Assembly: GCA_002721695.1 (NCBI GenBank) | Contig: PBLI01000073.1 | Location: 1 to 35,224, forward strand | Length of the DNA stretch: 35,224 nucleotides | DNA from: Roseibacillus sp. | GTDB lineage: Bacteria > Verrucomicrobiota > Verrucomicrobiia > Verrucomicrobiales > Akkermansiaceae | Direction of reading: 5' to 3' | Shown: positions 16,308 through 23,690 of the stretch, piece by piece | Layout: each line of letters opens with the position of its first letter | Position numbering within the stretch: position 1 is the first letter of the stretch | Program-made: the position numbers and the translations under genes | Notes under the pieces: model-generated | The model's database searches: none | What the model was told of the DNA's origin: nothing | The model's input: the letters and a program-made list of their open reading frames with translations, nothing else

Positions 16308-16706
16308 CTAGCGGAAGGAGATTCCCCCGATCGAAAAGCTGAAGGACGTTCCGCGGTAGCAACGGCGCGAACTGCTCCGGCTGCTCAGGATCACACGCGG
16401 CTGATAAGCCCGGACCGTGCGCCGGATTACTGGACCGTGGCAGTGACTGCGATAGCTGCTGCGCCGGTAGGAAGAAACGTGTCGACACGTTCGCCCGTGC
16501 GAAAGGGGAACCCGGCAGTAGCCATAGATGGGACGGCGGCAGGAATCGTAGCCGCGGACATAGCGCCGGGTATATATCGGACAGCCACAGGCGGTCGTTC
16601 CACTCCGGTAGGTGACGGACTGATGCAAGGGGCCTGCTTCCGCACGGGGGGCGCAAAAAAGGCCCGGAAGGGCAACGGCAGCGACGAGGAAAAGAGTCTT
16701 GAACAT
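16308..16706 (-). CDS. small secreted Cys/Arg/Tyr/Ser-rich protein
   Basis: A 132-residue protein with start at ATG 16706, just before a good signal peptide (MFKTLFLVAAVALPGLFCAP, cleavage likely near residue 24). The frame stays open to 16811, but the extension lacks any sign of coding. The mature part is very basic and has seven cysteines (40, 42, 56, 64, 74, 89, 116), including a CGC pair, with many Tyr-Arg and Ser-Arg steps and a Gly/Ser/Phe-rich end. I do not recognise the family. The gene has its own intrinsic terminator 31 bases after the stop, which supports its being real. It lies downstream of the VKOR-DsbA fusion on the same strand. That enzyme forms disulfides in exported proteins, so this protein could be a substrate; this is inference from position and composition. 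Confidence 0.65.
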   Translation of the reverse strand: MFKTLFLVAAVALPGLFCAPRAEAGPLHQSVTYRSGTTACGCPIYTRRYVRGYDSCRRPIYGYCRVPLSHGRTCRHVSSYRRSSYRSHCHGPVIRRTVRAYQPRVILSSRSSSRRCYRGTSFSFSIGGISFR

Positions 16707-16786
16707 GATATAGGGGATCCTGGTTACGTGCCGTTTGACGTGCGCAGGAAAGGCTCTATTCAGGGTAAATCCAGTTTTCTCATGCC

Positions 16787-16830
16787 CCCGCCCTTCGGCG
16801 GGCGATCTCACAAGGCCCCCGGATCCGGGG
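16787..16830. other. pair of GC hairpins between the VKOR-DsbA gene and the Cys-rich gene
   Basis: A CCCGCC/GGCGGG stem with a four-base loop (16787-16802) and a perfect 14-base palindrome CCCCGGATCCGGGG (16817-16830). Both lie in the 148-base gap after the VKOR-DsbA stop. Neither is followed by a T tract on the minus strand, so they are weak terminators or RNA-stability elements at best. If they do stop transcription, the Cys-rich gene has its own promoter. Confidence 0.4.
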
Positions 16831-16854
16831 ACCAGAGGCCGTTAGGGCCTGATG

Positions 16855-18030
16855 CTACTTGAGCTGGTACTGCTTCTCGAGGGCCTGCAGGAGTTCCTCC
16901 TTGGACCGGGGCGCCCCGTGCAGGACCTCGTTATCGCCAATCACCATCTTGGGCATGGCGCGAGTGGTCAGGATCATTTGCTTGAAGTCATTGACGTTGG
17001 ACTTGAGGTGCTCATTGATCCATGGGTCCTCCATTTCCCTGGCGAGTTCGTCATGGCCCACGATCTGGCCCACCGCCGCCTCGGCGATTTCGGGCGGAAG
17101 GATCGGACGCGAGAAGAGCTGCTCGTGGACTTCAGGCCAGAGCTCCGGCTTGGCACGCCACGCCGCCAGGCTCAGGCGGGCAAGTTCGCATGCGTGATCG
17201 TGGTTGGTCAGGTCGGCCGGGAAGAAGGGATTGCAATCGCGGTGCAACGGCACGGGAAGAAGGATGATGCAAAAGGCCCCCGGGTGCTTTTCGGTGACGA
17301 AGTGGAGATCGGCGTGCACGTCCCGGCACGAACCGCAGGTGTAATCAAAGTATTTCACCAGGACGTGCCTGGCATCCGAGGGCCCGAGGTGGGGCATGGT
17401 GATGGTGTTATACTCCTTGCGACCCTCGAAGAACTTGACGACCCCTTCCCGGTCCACGCCTGTGCGCCCTCCATCCGTCGCCCCGCTGCTGTCTTCCTTT
17501 CCTGACAAATCGCTCACCGTTTCGGTGGTTCTCGCGTGGGTGTCTGGCTTGGGGCCGAGGAGCTGGCCGAGGGTGAGGACCACGAGGGAAGCAAGCGCCG
17601 CGAAGGGAGCAAAACGCAGGGTGGTCCCGGAGGGGGGCGCGGCCTTGAGCGAACGCACCAGGAAAATGGAGGTGACGATTCCAATCGTGTGCATGGCGAG
17701 GCACCACGGACAGACGGACCTGACGGTAAGATAAAGAAGTCCGATGAACCAGAGGGCCGCCCCGGTCAGGCAGATCGCAAAAGCCAGGTAGAGCGGCCGG
17801 GAGGGTCGGAAGGTGGATGCGAAGAGGGCAAGGTAGAGAACTCCGGCGAGGACACTGACGGGGATCCCGAAAAACTGGGACCACTCTGAGCCGAGGACGT
17901 TGCTGCAGCCCGATCCGGTCCCACAGCCCACGATGGAGGTTGTCTGCCCGGTCAGCTTGAGGAACCCCAGGTAGGCGCAAATTCCAAAACCCGCGAGGGC
18001 GAGCGCGCGCAGTAGAATCGGGCTCTTCAT
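16855..18030 (-). CDS. VKOR-DsbA fusion: vitamin K epoxide reductase domain joined to a thioredoxin-like oxidase
   Basis: A 391-residue single polypeptide for disulfide-bond formation in exported proteins. Residues 1-125 form the four-helix VKOR domain, with a loop cysteine pair at C36 and C42 and the quinone-reducing active site C107-P-W-C110. One further hydrophobic helix (139-160) and a linker lead to a DsbA-like thioredoxin fold with C232-G-S-C235 and a cis-proline segment TRAMPKMVIGDNEVL. In this family the DsbA-like domain oxidises client cysteines and passes electrons through VKOR to quinone, replacing DsbA and DsbB. Fusions of VKOR to thioredoxin-like domains are known in bacteria and plants. 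The gene begins 36 bases after the alpha/beta hydrolase stop and precedes a Cys-rich secreted protein. All redox cysteines are present. Confidence 0.93.
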   Translation of the reverse strand: MKSPILLRALALAGFGICAYLGFLKLTGQTTSIVGCGTGSGCSNVLGSEWSQFFGIPVSVLAGVLYLALFASTFRPSRPLYLAFAICLTGAALWFIGLLYLTVRSVCPWCLAMHTIGIVTSIFLVRSLKAAPPSGTTLRFAPFAALASLVVLTLGQLLGPKPDTHARTTETVSDLSGKEDSSGATDGGRTGVDREGVVKFFEGRKEYNTITMPHLGPSDARHVLVKYFDYTCGSCRDVHADLHFVTEKHPGAFCIILLPVPLHRDCNPFFPADLTNHDHACELARLSLAAWRAKPELWPEVHEQLFSRPILPPEIAEAAVGQIVGHDELAREMEDPWINEHLKSNVNDFKQMILTTRAMPKMVIGDNEVLHGAPRSKEELLQALEKQYQLK

Positions 18031-18066
18031 TGTGGAAGGATGAAGCGTGTGCGCTTTCCCTCAAAG

Positions 18067-18873
18067 TCAAAAGTCTCCCTGCAGAGCCTGCAGGATCCAG
18101 GTCACGAGCTCATCGGGCGGATGCAGGCCATGGGGATGATGGCCCTTCCCGGGCTTGCGCCAGACCCGGGCCGGGCCGCCGAGGGACTGGTAATTGCGGG
18201 CGAGGAGCTCCCCGTTCTCGGCGACCGGGACGACCTTGTCCGCCAAACCGAGGACCAGGGCGATGGGCACCTTCCGGTCTGCAAGCGGCTTGAGCGTTGC
18301 CGGGCTGAGGGGTTGCCGGTGACCTGGCGCGGTCGCCTCGGTAAGGCCGTAGGCCTTGAGGCAGCGCTGCCAGTCGCGCTTGGAGAACTTGCCGTTTTTG
18401 CCCCCGGGCCAGGAGTTGAAATTGCAGACCGGGTTATCTCCATACACGGCAGCCACTTTCCCGGGGTTTGCGGAGGCCCAGTTCACGATAATCAGGCCGC
18501 CCCTCGACATCCCTTCCAGGACCGGGCGGGCCGAGAGCCCCTGCTTGACCGCAAGGGCATGGAACTTGTCCCATCGCGCCACCGCGGCCGGGGCCCCGAA
18601 AAGTCCACCCACCTCGCAGTAGGCAAGGTGGAAGCCCTTCTCCAGGAGCTGGAGATCAAGGGCGGGCTGGTGCCCCCAGAAGCGCGCGCGCCAGATCCAG
18701 GGCCTGCCCTCGGCGGCAGTTTTCGGGTTCACCACGATGCAACGGGCCCCCTCTCCGGGGAGGGTGAAGTCGAGGCGCTCATAGCCGTGCCACTTGGAAC
18801 GCTTGCCTTCGGGCCAGGCGGCGGTTGCGATAGCGGTGAAGGCCAGGAAGAAGAATGCAAGAAGTGCAGGCAT
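18067..18873 (-). CDS. secreted alpha/beta hydrolase (esterase-like)
   Basis: A 268-residue protein from ATG 18873. The start is chosen because it opens a signal peptide (MPALLAFFFLAFTAIATAA); the open frame upstream overlaps the divergent gene. The alpha/beta hydrolase nucleophile elbow is G-M-S123-R-G-G, the likely acid D212 lies in LGLADKVVPVAEN, and the likely base is H245 or H246 in GKGHHPHG. Length and layout match a family seen next to carbohydrate genes in Planctomycetes and Verrucomicrobia and often annotated as alpha/beta hydrolase or putative esterase. The substrate is unknown; sugar ester cleavage is plausible. It is divergent from the EEP-family gene with only 40 bases between starts. 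It is 36 bases upstream of the VKOR-DsbA fusion and may be co-transcribed with it. Confidence 0.85.
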   Translation of the reverse strand: MPALLAFFFLAFTAIATAAWPEGKRSKWHGYERLDFTLPGEGARCIVVNPKTAAEGRPWIWRARFWGHQPALDLQLLEKGFHLAYCEVGGLFGAPAAVARWDKFHALAVKQGLSARPVLEGMSRGGLIIVNWASANPGKVAAVYGDNPVCNFNSWPGGKNGKFSKRDWQRCLKAYGLTEATAPGHRQPLSPATLKPLADRKVPIALVLGLADKVVPVAENGELLARNYQSLGGPARVWRKPGKGHHPHGLHPPDELVTWILQALQGDF

Positions 18874-18913
18874 GACTTGGACAGATGGGTCGGGCCCGGG
18901 TAGCATTTCCCCC

Positions 18914-19855
18914 ATGCTTCGTCCCGTCCTAATTTTTCTTGCCCTCGCCCTGGGCCCACTCCTTCCGGCCGCAGAACTCACGGTGGCTTCCTTCAACATT
19001 CGCATGGCGTCCCGGGGCGATCTCGGCACGCGGAGCTGGAACGCACGCAGGGGCCTGGTGGTGGAGACCATTCGCAAGATGAATCCTGATCTCTTCGGCG
19101 TGCAGGAGGCGCTTCCGAAGCAGATGGCGTATCTGGCCGAAAAACTTCCCGATTATCAATGGTTCGGGGTGGGGCGTGATGACGGAAAGGACAAGGGAGA
19201 GTATTCCGCGCTGTTCATCCGCACGAAACGTCTGGAACGCGATCCCGGGGAAGGGGGAACGTTCTGGCTCAGCGACACGCCAGAGAAGGCCGGGTCCAGG
19301 AGCTGGGGCAACCAGGTGACCAGGATCTGCACCTGGGCGCGGCTGACGGACAGGAAGACCGGCAAGGCCTTCTATTTCTACAACACGCACTGGGATCACC
19401 AGAACCAGCCCTCCCGCGAAAAGGCGGGCCGCCTGATGGCCCGGCACATCGAGGGCAGGAAGCATAAGGGGGAGCCGGTGGTGGTGACCGGGGACTTCAA
19501 TGCCACCGAGACTAACCCGGGGGTGGCCTACCTCCTGGGCAGGAAAGTCGAGCTGGCGGGAGGCAAGACGCCGGAACAGTGGAAGAGCCCCCTGCGGGCA
19601 ACCTTCCTGGAGCTCCATCCCGGGGTCAGGGATCGCAACACCTTCAACCGTTGGCAGGGGTTCATCCCGGGGTCCCGCATGATTGACCATGTGCTGGTCT
19701 CCTCCGGTTGGAAAATCAGGAAAGCCTGGATCGAGTACCACATGAAGGAGAAGGTGGTGCCTTCCGATCACTGGCCGGTGGCCGCCGTCCTCAAGCTGGC
19801 CGATCCAGCTTCAGAGGAGCCACTTACGACGAAACCACGCGGCGGACAACGGTGA
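18914..19855 (+). CDS. secreted endonuclease/exonuclease/phosphatase (EEP) family protein
   Basis: A 313-residue enzyme starting at ATG 18914 with a signal peptide (MLRPVLIFLALALGPLLPAA). EEP-fold residues are all visible: N28 in SFNIRM, E65 in GVQEAL, H159 in YNTHWDHQ, D194 and N196 in VTGDFNATET, and D285-H286 in VPSDHWPVAAVL. The pattern matches the secreted branch that cleaves phosphodiesters or phosphomonoesters in a metal-dependent way. The GDFNA and SDHWPV forms are common to DNase I-like nucleases and to sugar- or lipid-phosphate phosphatases, so the substrate cannot be told from sequence. It is divergent from the alpha/beta hydrolase; the 40-base gap must hold both promoters or overlapping ones. 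Confidence 0.9.
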   Translation: MLRPVLIFLALALGPLLPAAELTVASFNIRMASRGDLGTRSWNARRGLVVETIRKMNPDLFGVQEALPKQMAYLAEKLPDYQWFGVGRDDGKDKGEYSALFIRTKRLERDPGEGGTFWLSDTPEKAGSRSWGNQVTRICTWARLTDRKTGKAFYFYNTHWDHQNQPSREKAGRLMARHIEGRKHKGEPVVVTGDFNATETNPGVAYLLGRKVELAGGKTPEQWKSPLRATFLELHPGVRDRNTFNRWQGFIPGSRMIDHVLVSSGWKIRKAWIEYHMKEKVVPSDHWPVAAVLKLADPASEEPLTTKPRGGQR

Positions 19856-19902
19856 AATATTGATGGCGACCCGCTTAAGCTAATCGTATTAATAGGTTTC
19901 GA

Positions 19903-20460
19903 ATGGGACCGCTTCTGATCATCGTGGGCATCACGCTGGGGATTACCCTCCTTCTCCTGGCCCTCATGTACAACGGCTTCGTGAGCAGGCGCAACCGGAT
20001 GCGCAACGCCTTCGCCTCCATCGACGTTCAGCTCAAGAAGCGCTGGGATCTCGTTCCTCAAGTGGTTGAGGCCGTGCGGGCTTACGCCTCTCACGAGAAA
20101 GGGGTGTTTGAGAACGTGACGCGCGCCCGGCGCGGCATCGAGGCCGTGGAGGCGGACAGCCCGGAACGCTTCGACTACGAGCAGGATCTCGGGGCTGGAC
20201 TATCGCGCGTGATGTTGCTGGCGGAAGATTATCCCGATTTGAAGGCGGGGGAGCAGTTCCTCAACCTGCAGCGGAACCTGACCGAAGTGGAATCGCAGAT
20301 CGCGGCGGCGCGACGGGCCTTTAATGCGACGGTCACGGCATGGAACGAGGGGGTCGAAATGTTCCCGGGAAGCGTGATGGCGGGAATCTGCGGGTTCCAG
20401 GTGCAGAGCTGGTTTGAAACCCCCGAGAGCCAACGCAAGGTGACGGATGTCCAGGTCTGA
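19903..20460 (+). CDS. lemA: LemA family protein
   Basis: A 185-residue protein with one N-terminal membrane helix (residues 3-23, PLLIIVGITLGITLLLLAL). The LemA hallmark follows: YNGFVSRRNRMRNAFASIDVQLKKRWDLVPQ with the RR/KR and LKKRxDLVP positions, then a long helical cytoplasmic or periplasmic part. The biochemical role of LemA proteins is not firmly known; they are linked to envelope stress and antigen processing in some bacteria. The last 14 bases overlap the next gene, which codes for a DUF3137 protein. LemA with a partner membrane protein of this type is a recurring pair, so the two probably form a complex. The AT-rich stretch 19875-19895 just upstream could hold the promoter, but I see no clean -35/-10 pair. 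Confidence 0.93.
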   Translation: MGPLLIIVGITLGITLLLLALMYNGFVSRRNRMRNAFASIDVQLKKRWDLVPQVVEAVRAYASHEKGVFENVTRARRGIEAVEADSPERFDYEQDLGAGLSRVMLLAEDYPDLKAGEQFLNLQRNLTEVESQIAAARRAFNATVTAWNEGVEMFPGSVMAGICGFQVQSWFETPESQRKVTDVQV

Positions 20461-21439
20461 CGAGGCCGAGGGGATGAGCCTCGCGCCGAGGCAGCACATC
20501 CTGGTGGAACTTTCTGACGAGTTCCGCGAGCTGGAGGCCCTGCGGCAGCAGGCCCTGGCCAAGCGCAGGACAGGGATACTGCTCCTGGTTATCGCGGGAT
20601 GCCTCAGCGCGGCGCTTCAGGTGTTCCTGATCTCTGTGAACGCATCCATCTACTGGCAGGCACCCCTCGTGCTTGCCGGCTGGTACATCTATCGGGAGTG
20701 TCTCAGCAAGCCCTCCACCGGGTATCAGGAAGAGTTCAAGAGGCAGGTGGTCCCCGCGCTGACTCGAAGCCTCCAGCCGGAAATGAACTATCGCTGGGGT
20801 CGTGGCATTGAGGAGTGGGAGTTTCGCTCATCCGACCTCTACTCAAACGATATTGCCCGCTACCATACCGAGGACCTCTTGATGGGACACATTGGCAGGA
20901 CGGAGCTGCGGCTGGCCGAGATTCATGCCGAGGAACTGGTGACCTCCACGGATTCCGAAGGAAGAACCCAAACCCACTATGAAACCATCTTCCGCGGTCT
21001 GTTTGTCGTGGCCGATTTTAACAAGCACTTCCAGACGGAGGTCTTTGTGATGCCGGATTTCGCAGAAAAGTATTTCGGGTGGTTGGGACGGGTCTTCCAG
21101 AAACTTGGCGGGAACATCGAACGGCTCGAGAATCCGGAATTCGAGAAGGCGTTCGTGGTGCGCGCCACGGATCCGGTTGAGGCCCGCTATATCCTGACCC
21201 CGGACATGCAGACGCGAATGCTGGCCCTGCGGACCCGCCTCGGGAAGGACCTGCGATTCGCGTTCAAGGACCCGGAGGTCTTTATCGCAATCCCAAGCAC
21301 GAAGGACTGGTTCGAACCAAAGCTCTCGCAAATGGCCTCCTCCCCCAGCCAGGTCCGTGGTCTGCTCGGGCAGTTATCGGCCTGTTTCAAGATCGTGGAG
21401 GACCTGGACCTGAACACCCGGATCTGGACAAAGGGGTAG
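20447..21439 (+). CDS. DUF3137-like membrane protein, LemA partner
   Basis: A 330-residue protein starting at ATG 20447, with an AAGG ribosome binding element six bases upstream inside the lemA gene. The two genes overlap by 14 bases, so translation is likely coupled. The N-terminal 35 residues are charged and helical. Two closely spaced hydrophobic helices (about residues 42-60 and 66-84) follow, then a large soluble domain (about 100-330) with YRWGRGIEEWEFRSSDLYS, DLLMGHIG, FRGLFVVADFNKHFQTEVFVMPD and YILTPDMQTRMLALR. This pattern, especially the FRGLF...DFNK segment, fits the DUF3137 family. Function is unknown; pairing with LemA is the strongest clue. No enzyme motif is visible. Confidence 0.8.
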   Translation: MSRSDEAEGMSLAPRQHILVELSDEFRELEALRQQALAKRRTGILLLVIAGCLSAALQVFLISVNASIYWQAPLVLAGWYIYRECLSKPSTGYQEEFKRQVVPALTRSLQPEMNYRWGRGIEEWEFRSSDLYSNDIARYHTEDLLMGHIGRTELRLAEIHAEELVTSTDSEGRTQTHYETIFRGLFVVADFNKHFQTEVFVMPDFAEKYFGWLGRVFQKLGGNIERLENPEFEKAFVVRATDPVEARYILTPDMQTRMLALRTRLGKDLRFAFKDPEVFIAIPSTKDWFEPKLSQMASSPSQVRGLLGQLSACFKIVEDLDLNTRIWTKG

Positions 21440-21522
21440 CCTGAAGAAGGAGGTTTCCAGGTAGCGCAGAGTCCTGAAAGCAAGGCTTTACGGGGGGTGT
21501 ATTATAGGGCATCGGAAGATCT

Positions 21523-23685
21523 ATTACCAGATGCGCGGCAGTCATCGGGAGCCTTCTGCCCCTCGTTTCAATAGCGGGTCCCGGGACGGCAGACCTGGAA
21601 GAGCAGGGCCATTGGGCCTGGAGCAAACTGGTGCAGCCCGCCCTGCCTGGGGCGGACGTTGGGCGAACGCGCACGGCCGTGGATCATTTCACTTTCGCGC
21701 GAATGGCGGAGAAAGGTGTCCAGCCCGCGCAGGAGGCCGATCCGAGGAAGCTTCTGCGTAGGATCCACCTCGACCTGACTGGTCTGCCCCCCTCTCCCGC
21801 GGAGATCGAGGCGTTCCTCCGTGACCCCGGGGATGCTGCCTACGCCCGGGTGGTGGATGACCTCCTCGCCCGCCCGCAGTATGGCGAACGCTGGGGCAGG
21901 CACTGGCTCGACGTGGTGCGATACGCCGAGACCAAAGGATACGAGCGCGACGAGTATAAGAAGTTCGTCTGGCGCTACCGGGACTACGTCATCGATTCCT
22001 TCAACAAGGACAAGCCCTACGACCAGTTTATTCATGAGCAACTTGCGGGCGATGAACTGGACCAGATTACGCTGGAGTCGCAGCTGGCGACCACCTTCCT
22101 GGCCCTCGGGACCTTTGATACCATCGCGGCCGACCGGGAGGTTGCTGTCTACGACACCCTCGACGACATCGTGGCCACGACCTCCATGGCCTTCCTCGGC
22201 CAGACGCTGCAGTGCGCCCGCTGCCACGACCACAAGTTTGAGCCCTTCAGCCAGGAGGATTATTACCGTGTCCTGGCCGCCTTTGAGCCGTTGAATGTCA
22301 CCGGCCGGGAGCGGCAGGTCGGGACCACGCAGGACCGGGAGCAGCATCAGCAGGCGGCAGATAACTACCTCCGGGAAATCCTGGAGCCGCGGCGCAGGAC
22401 GGAGGAGCGCTTCTGGTTGCCAATTTTGCAGCGGTGGTCACGGGAGGGCCTGCCAAAGGGCCGAAAGGCCCAGCTCAACGGAAAGCAGCTCAAGCTCACG
22501 ATCGAGGCCATTCCGCTGGCCCCGGACAAGCGCTCCCAGGAGCAGCGCCACATGCTGGAAAAGGAGCGTAACCGCGTGCGGGCTGCAGTTCGTGAAGTCG
22601 CTACGGAGGACGAGCGTCGCAAGATCGCCGCCCACGAACAGGAACTGAAAAACGCGGAGAAGGAAAAACCCCAGCCCATGATGGGCTGGGTCTATCCCGG
22701 CACCGCCCAGCCGAAGCCGACCCTCCTGCGCATCCGCGGGGACGTCCACCAGAGGGGAAAGGAAATCCCTTTCGGAATACCTGTCGTCCTGGATACGGGC
22801 GACTTGCCGGAACCGCGGCCGACCGCGCAATCCTCGGGCCGCCGGCGGGCCCTTGCCGAATGGATCACGGGGCCGCAGGGCCCGCTTGCGGCCCGGGTCA
22901 TGGCCAACCGGGTGTGGCAGTATCACTTCGGCCGGGGCCTCGTGGATGATGGCAACAATCTGGGGGTCGAGGGGGGGGCGCCCACGCACCCAGCGCTGCT
23001 GGACTGGCTGGCAGATTCCCTCGTCCGGGGCGGGTGGAAGCTGAAACCCCTCCACCGCCAGATCGTGCTTTCTTCCACCTATCGCCTTTCGGCCATGCAT
23101 CCGGAGCCGGCGAAGGATCCTGACAACGAGCTCTATTCCCGGTGGCCTCTTCACCGGTTGGAGGCCGAGGCTATCCGGGACTCCGTGCTGGCAGCCAGTG
23201 GCAGACTCAATCTTGAGATGAAGGGCCCCCCCATCTACCCGCCCTTTGCGGACAAGGTTGTTGGCGCGTCCTCGGGAGCAGACTGGAAGAATTCCACCGA
23301 GGAGGAGGCCTCGCGGCGCAGTGTCTACGTCTTCGCGAAGCGCGCCATCCCATTGCCGGAACTGGCCGTCCTCGACAACCCGGACTCCTCCGGCAGCTGC
23401 GCCAAGCGCTCCGTGTCCACTACCGCGGTGCAGTCCCTGCTCATGATGAACGGGCGTTTCATCAATGAGCAGACCGTCCACCTGGCAAAACGCCTGCGGG
23501 AGCTCGAGGGAGAAGAGAACCAGGTCCGGGCCGCTTTTGACCTCATCCTCTGCCGACCCCCGACCACCCGGGAAGTGGAGCAGGCCCGCACCTTCCTCGT
23601 GAAGGCCACCCGCGAGCAGAATATCGACCCGCTCGCCTCGCTGGCCCTCGTGCTCTTCAATACCAACGAGTTCAGCTACCGCTAG
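21523..23685 (+). CDS. PSCyt2/PSD1 (DUF1549-DUF1553) protein without a conventional start codon
   Basis: The family match is unmistakable: RRIHLDLTGLPPSPAEIEAF, YGERWGRHWLDVVRYAET, CARCHDHKFEPFSQEDYY (a CxxCH heme-c-like motif), then the PSD1 half with ANRVWQYHFGRGLVDDGNNL and LHRQIVLSSTYRLSAMHPEP. The first conventional start, GTG 21631, would lose both the family's HWAW...PALP segment and a signal peptide that are in frame just upstream (AAVIGSLLPLVSIAG, then GHWAWSKLVQPALP). The in-frame stop is at 21505, and between it and 21631 there is no ATG, GTG or TTG. ATT 21523 (used here) and ATC 21511 are candidate unusual starts. Alternatively ATG 21531 is the true start, with a one-base frameshift before 21541. 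The protein has about 720 residues and no separate N-terminal cytochrome domain. It is followed by a DUF1501 gene after five bases. The role is undefined; the pair is often tied to glycan use in PVC bacteria. Confidence 0.85.
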   Translation: MTRCAAVIGSLLPLVSIAGPGTADLEEQGHWAWSKLVQPALPGADVGRTRTAVDHFTFARMAEKGVQPAQEADPRKLLRRIHLDLTGLPPSPAEIEAFLRDPGDAAYARVVDDLLARPQYGERWGRHWLDVVRYAETKGYERDEYKKFVWRYRDYVIDSFNKDKPYDQFIHEQLAGDELDQITLESQLATTFLALGTFDTIAADREVAVYDTLDDIVATTSMAFLGQTLQCARCHDHKFEPFSQEDYYRVLAAFEPLNVTGRERQVGTTQDREQHQQAADNYLREILEPRRRTEERFWLPILQRWSREGLPKGRKAQLNGKQLKLTIEAIPLAPDKRSQEQRHMLEKERNRVRAAVREVATEDERRKIAAHEQELKNAEKEKPQPMMGWVYPGTAQPKPTLLRIRGDVHQRGKEIPFGIPVVLDTGDLPEPRPTAQSSGRRRALAEWITGPQGPLAARVMANRVWQYHFGRGLVDDGNNLGVEGGAPTHPALLDWLADSLVRGGWKLKPLHRQIVLSSTYRLSAMHPEPAKDPDNELYSRWPLHRLEAEAIRDSVLAASGRLNLEMKGPPIYPPFADKVVGASSGADWKNSTEEEASRRSVYVFAKRAIPLPELAVLDNPDSSGSCAKRSVSTTAVQSLLMMNGRFINEQTVHLAKRLRELEGEENQVRAAFDLILCRPPTTREVEQARTFLVKATREQNIDPLASLALVLFNTNEFSYR

Positions 23686-23690
23686 AAACG

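Noticed and set aside
16281-16862. Plus-strand open frame covering the Cys-rich gene
   Set aside because: The minus-strand frame has a signal peptide, patterned cysteines and a terminator in the right direction; the plus frame has none of these.
21631-23685. GTG 21631 as the start of the PSD1 gene
   Set aside because: It would remove the in-frame signal peptide and the HWAW...PALP segment typical of the family, so the true start must lie upstream even though it is unusual.
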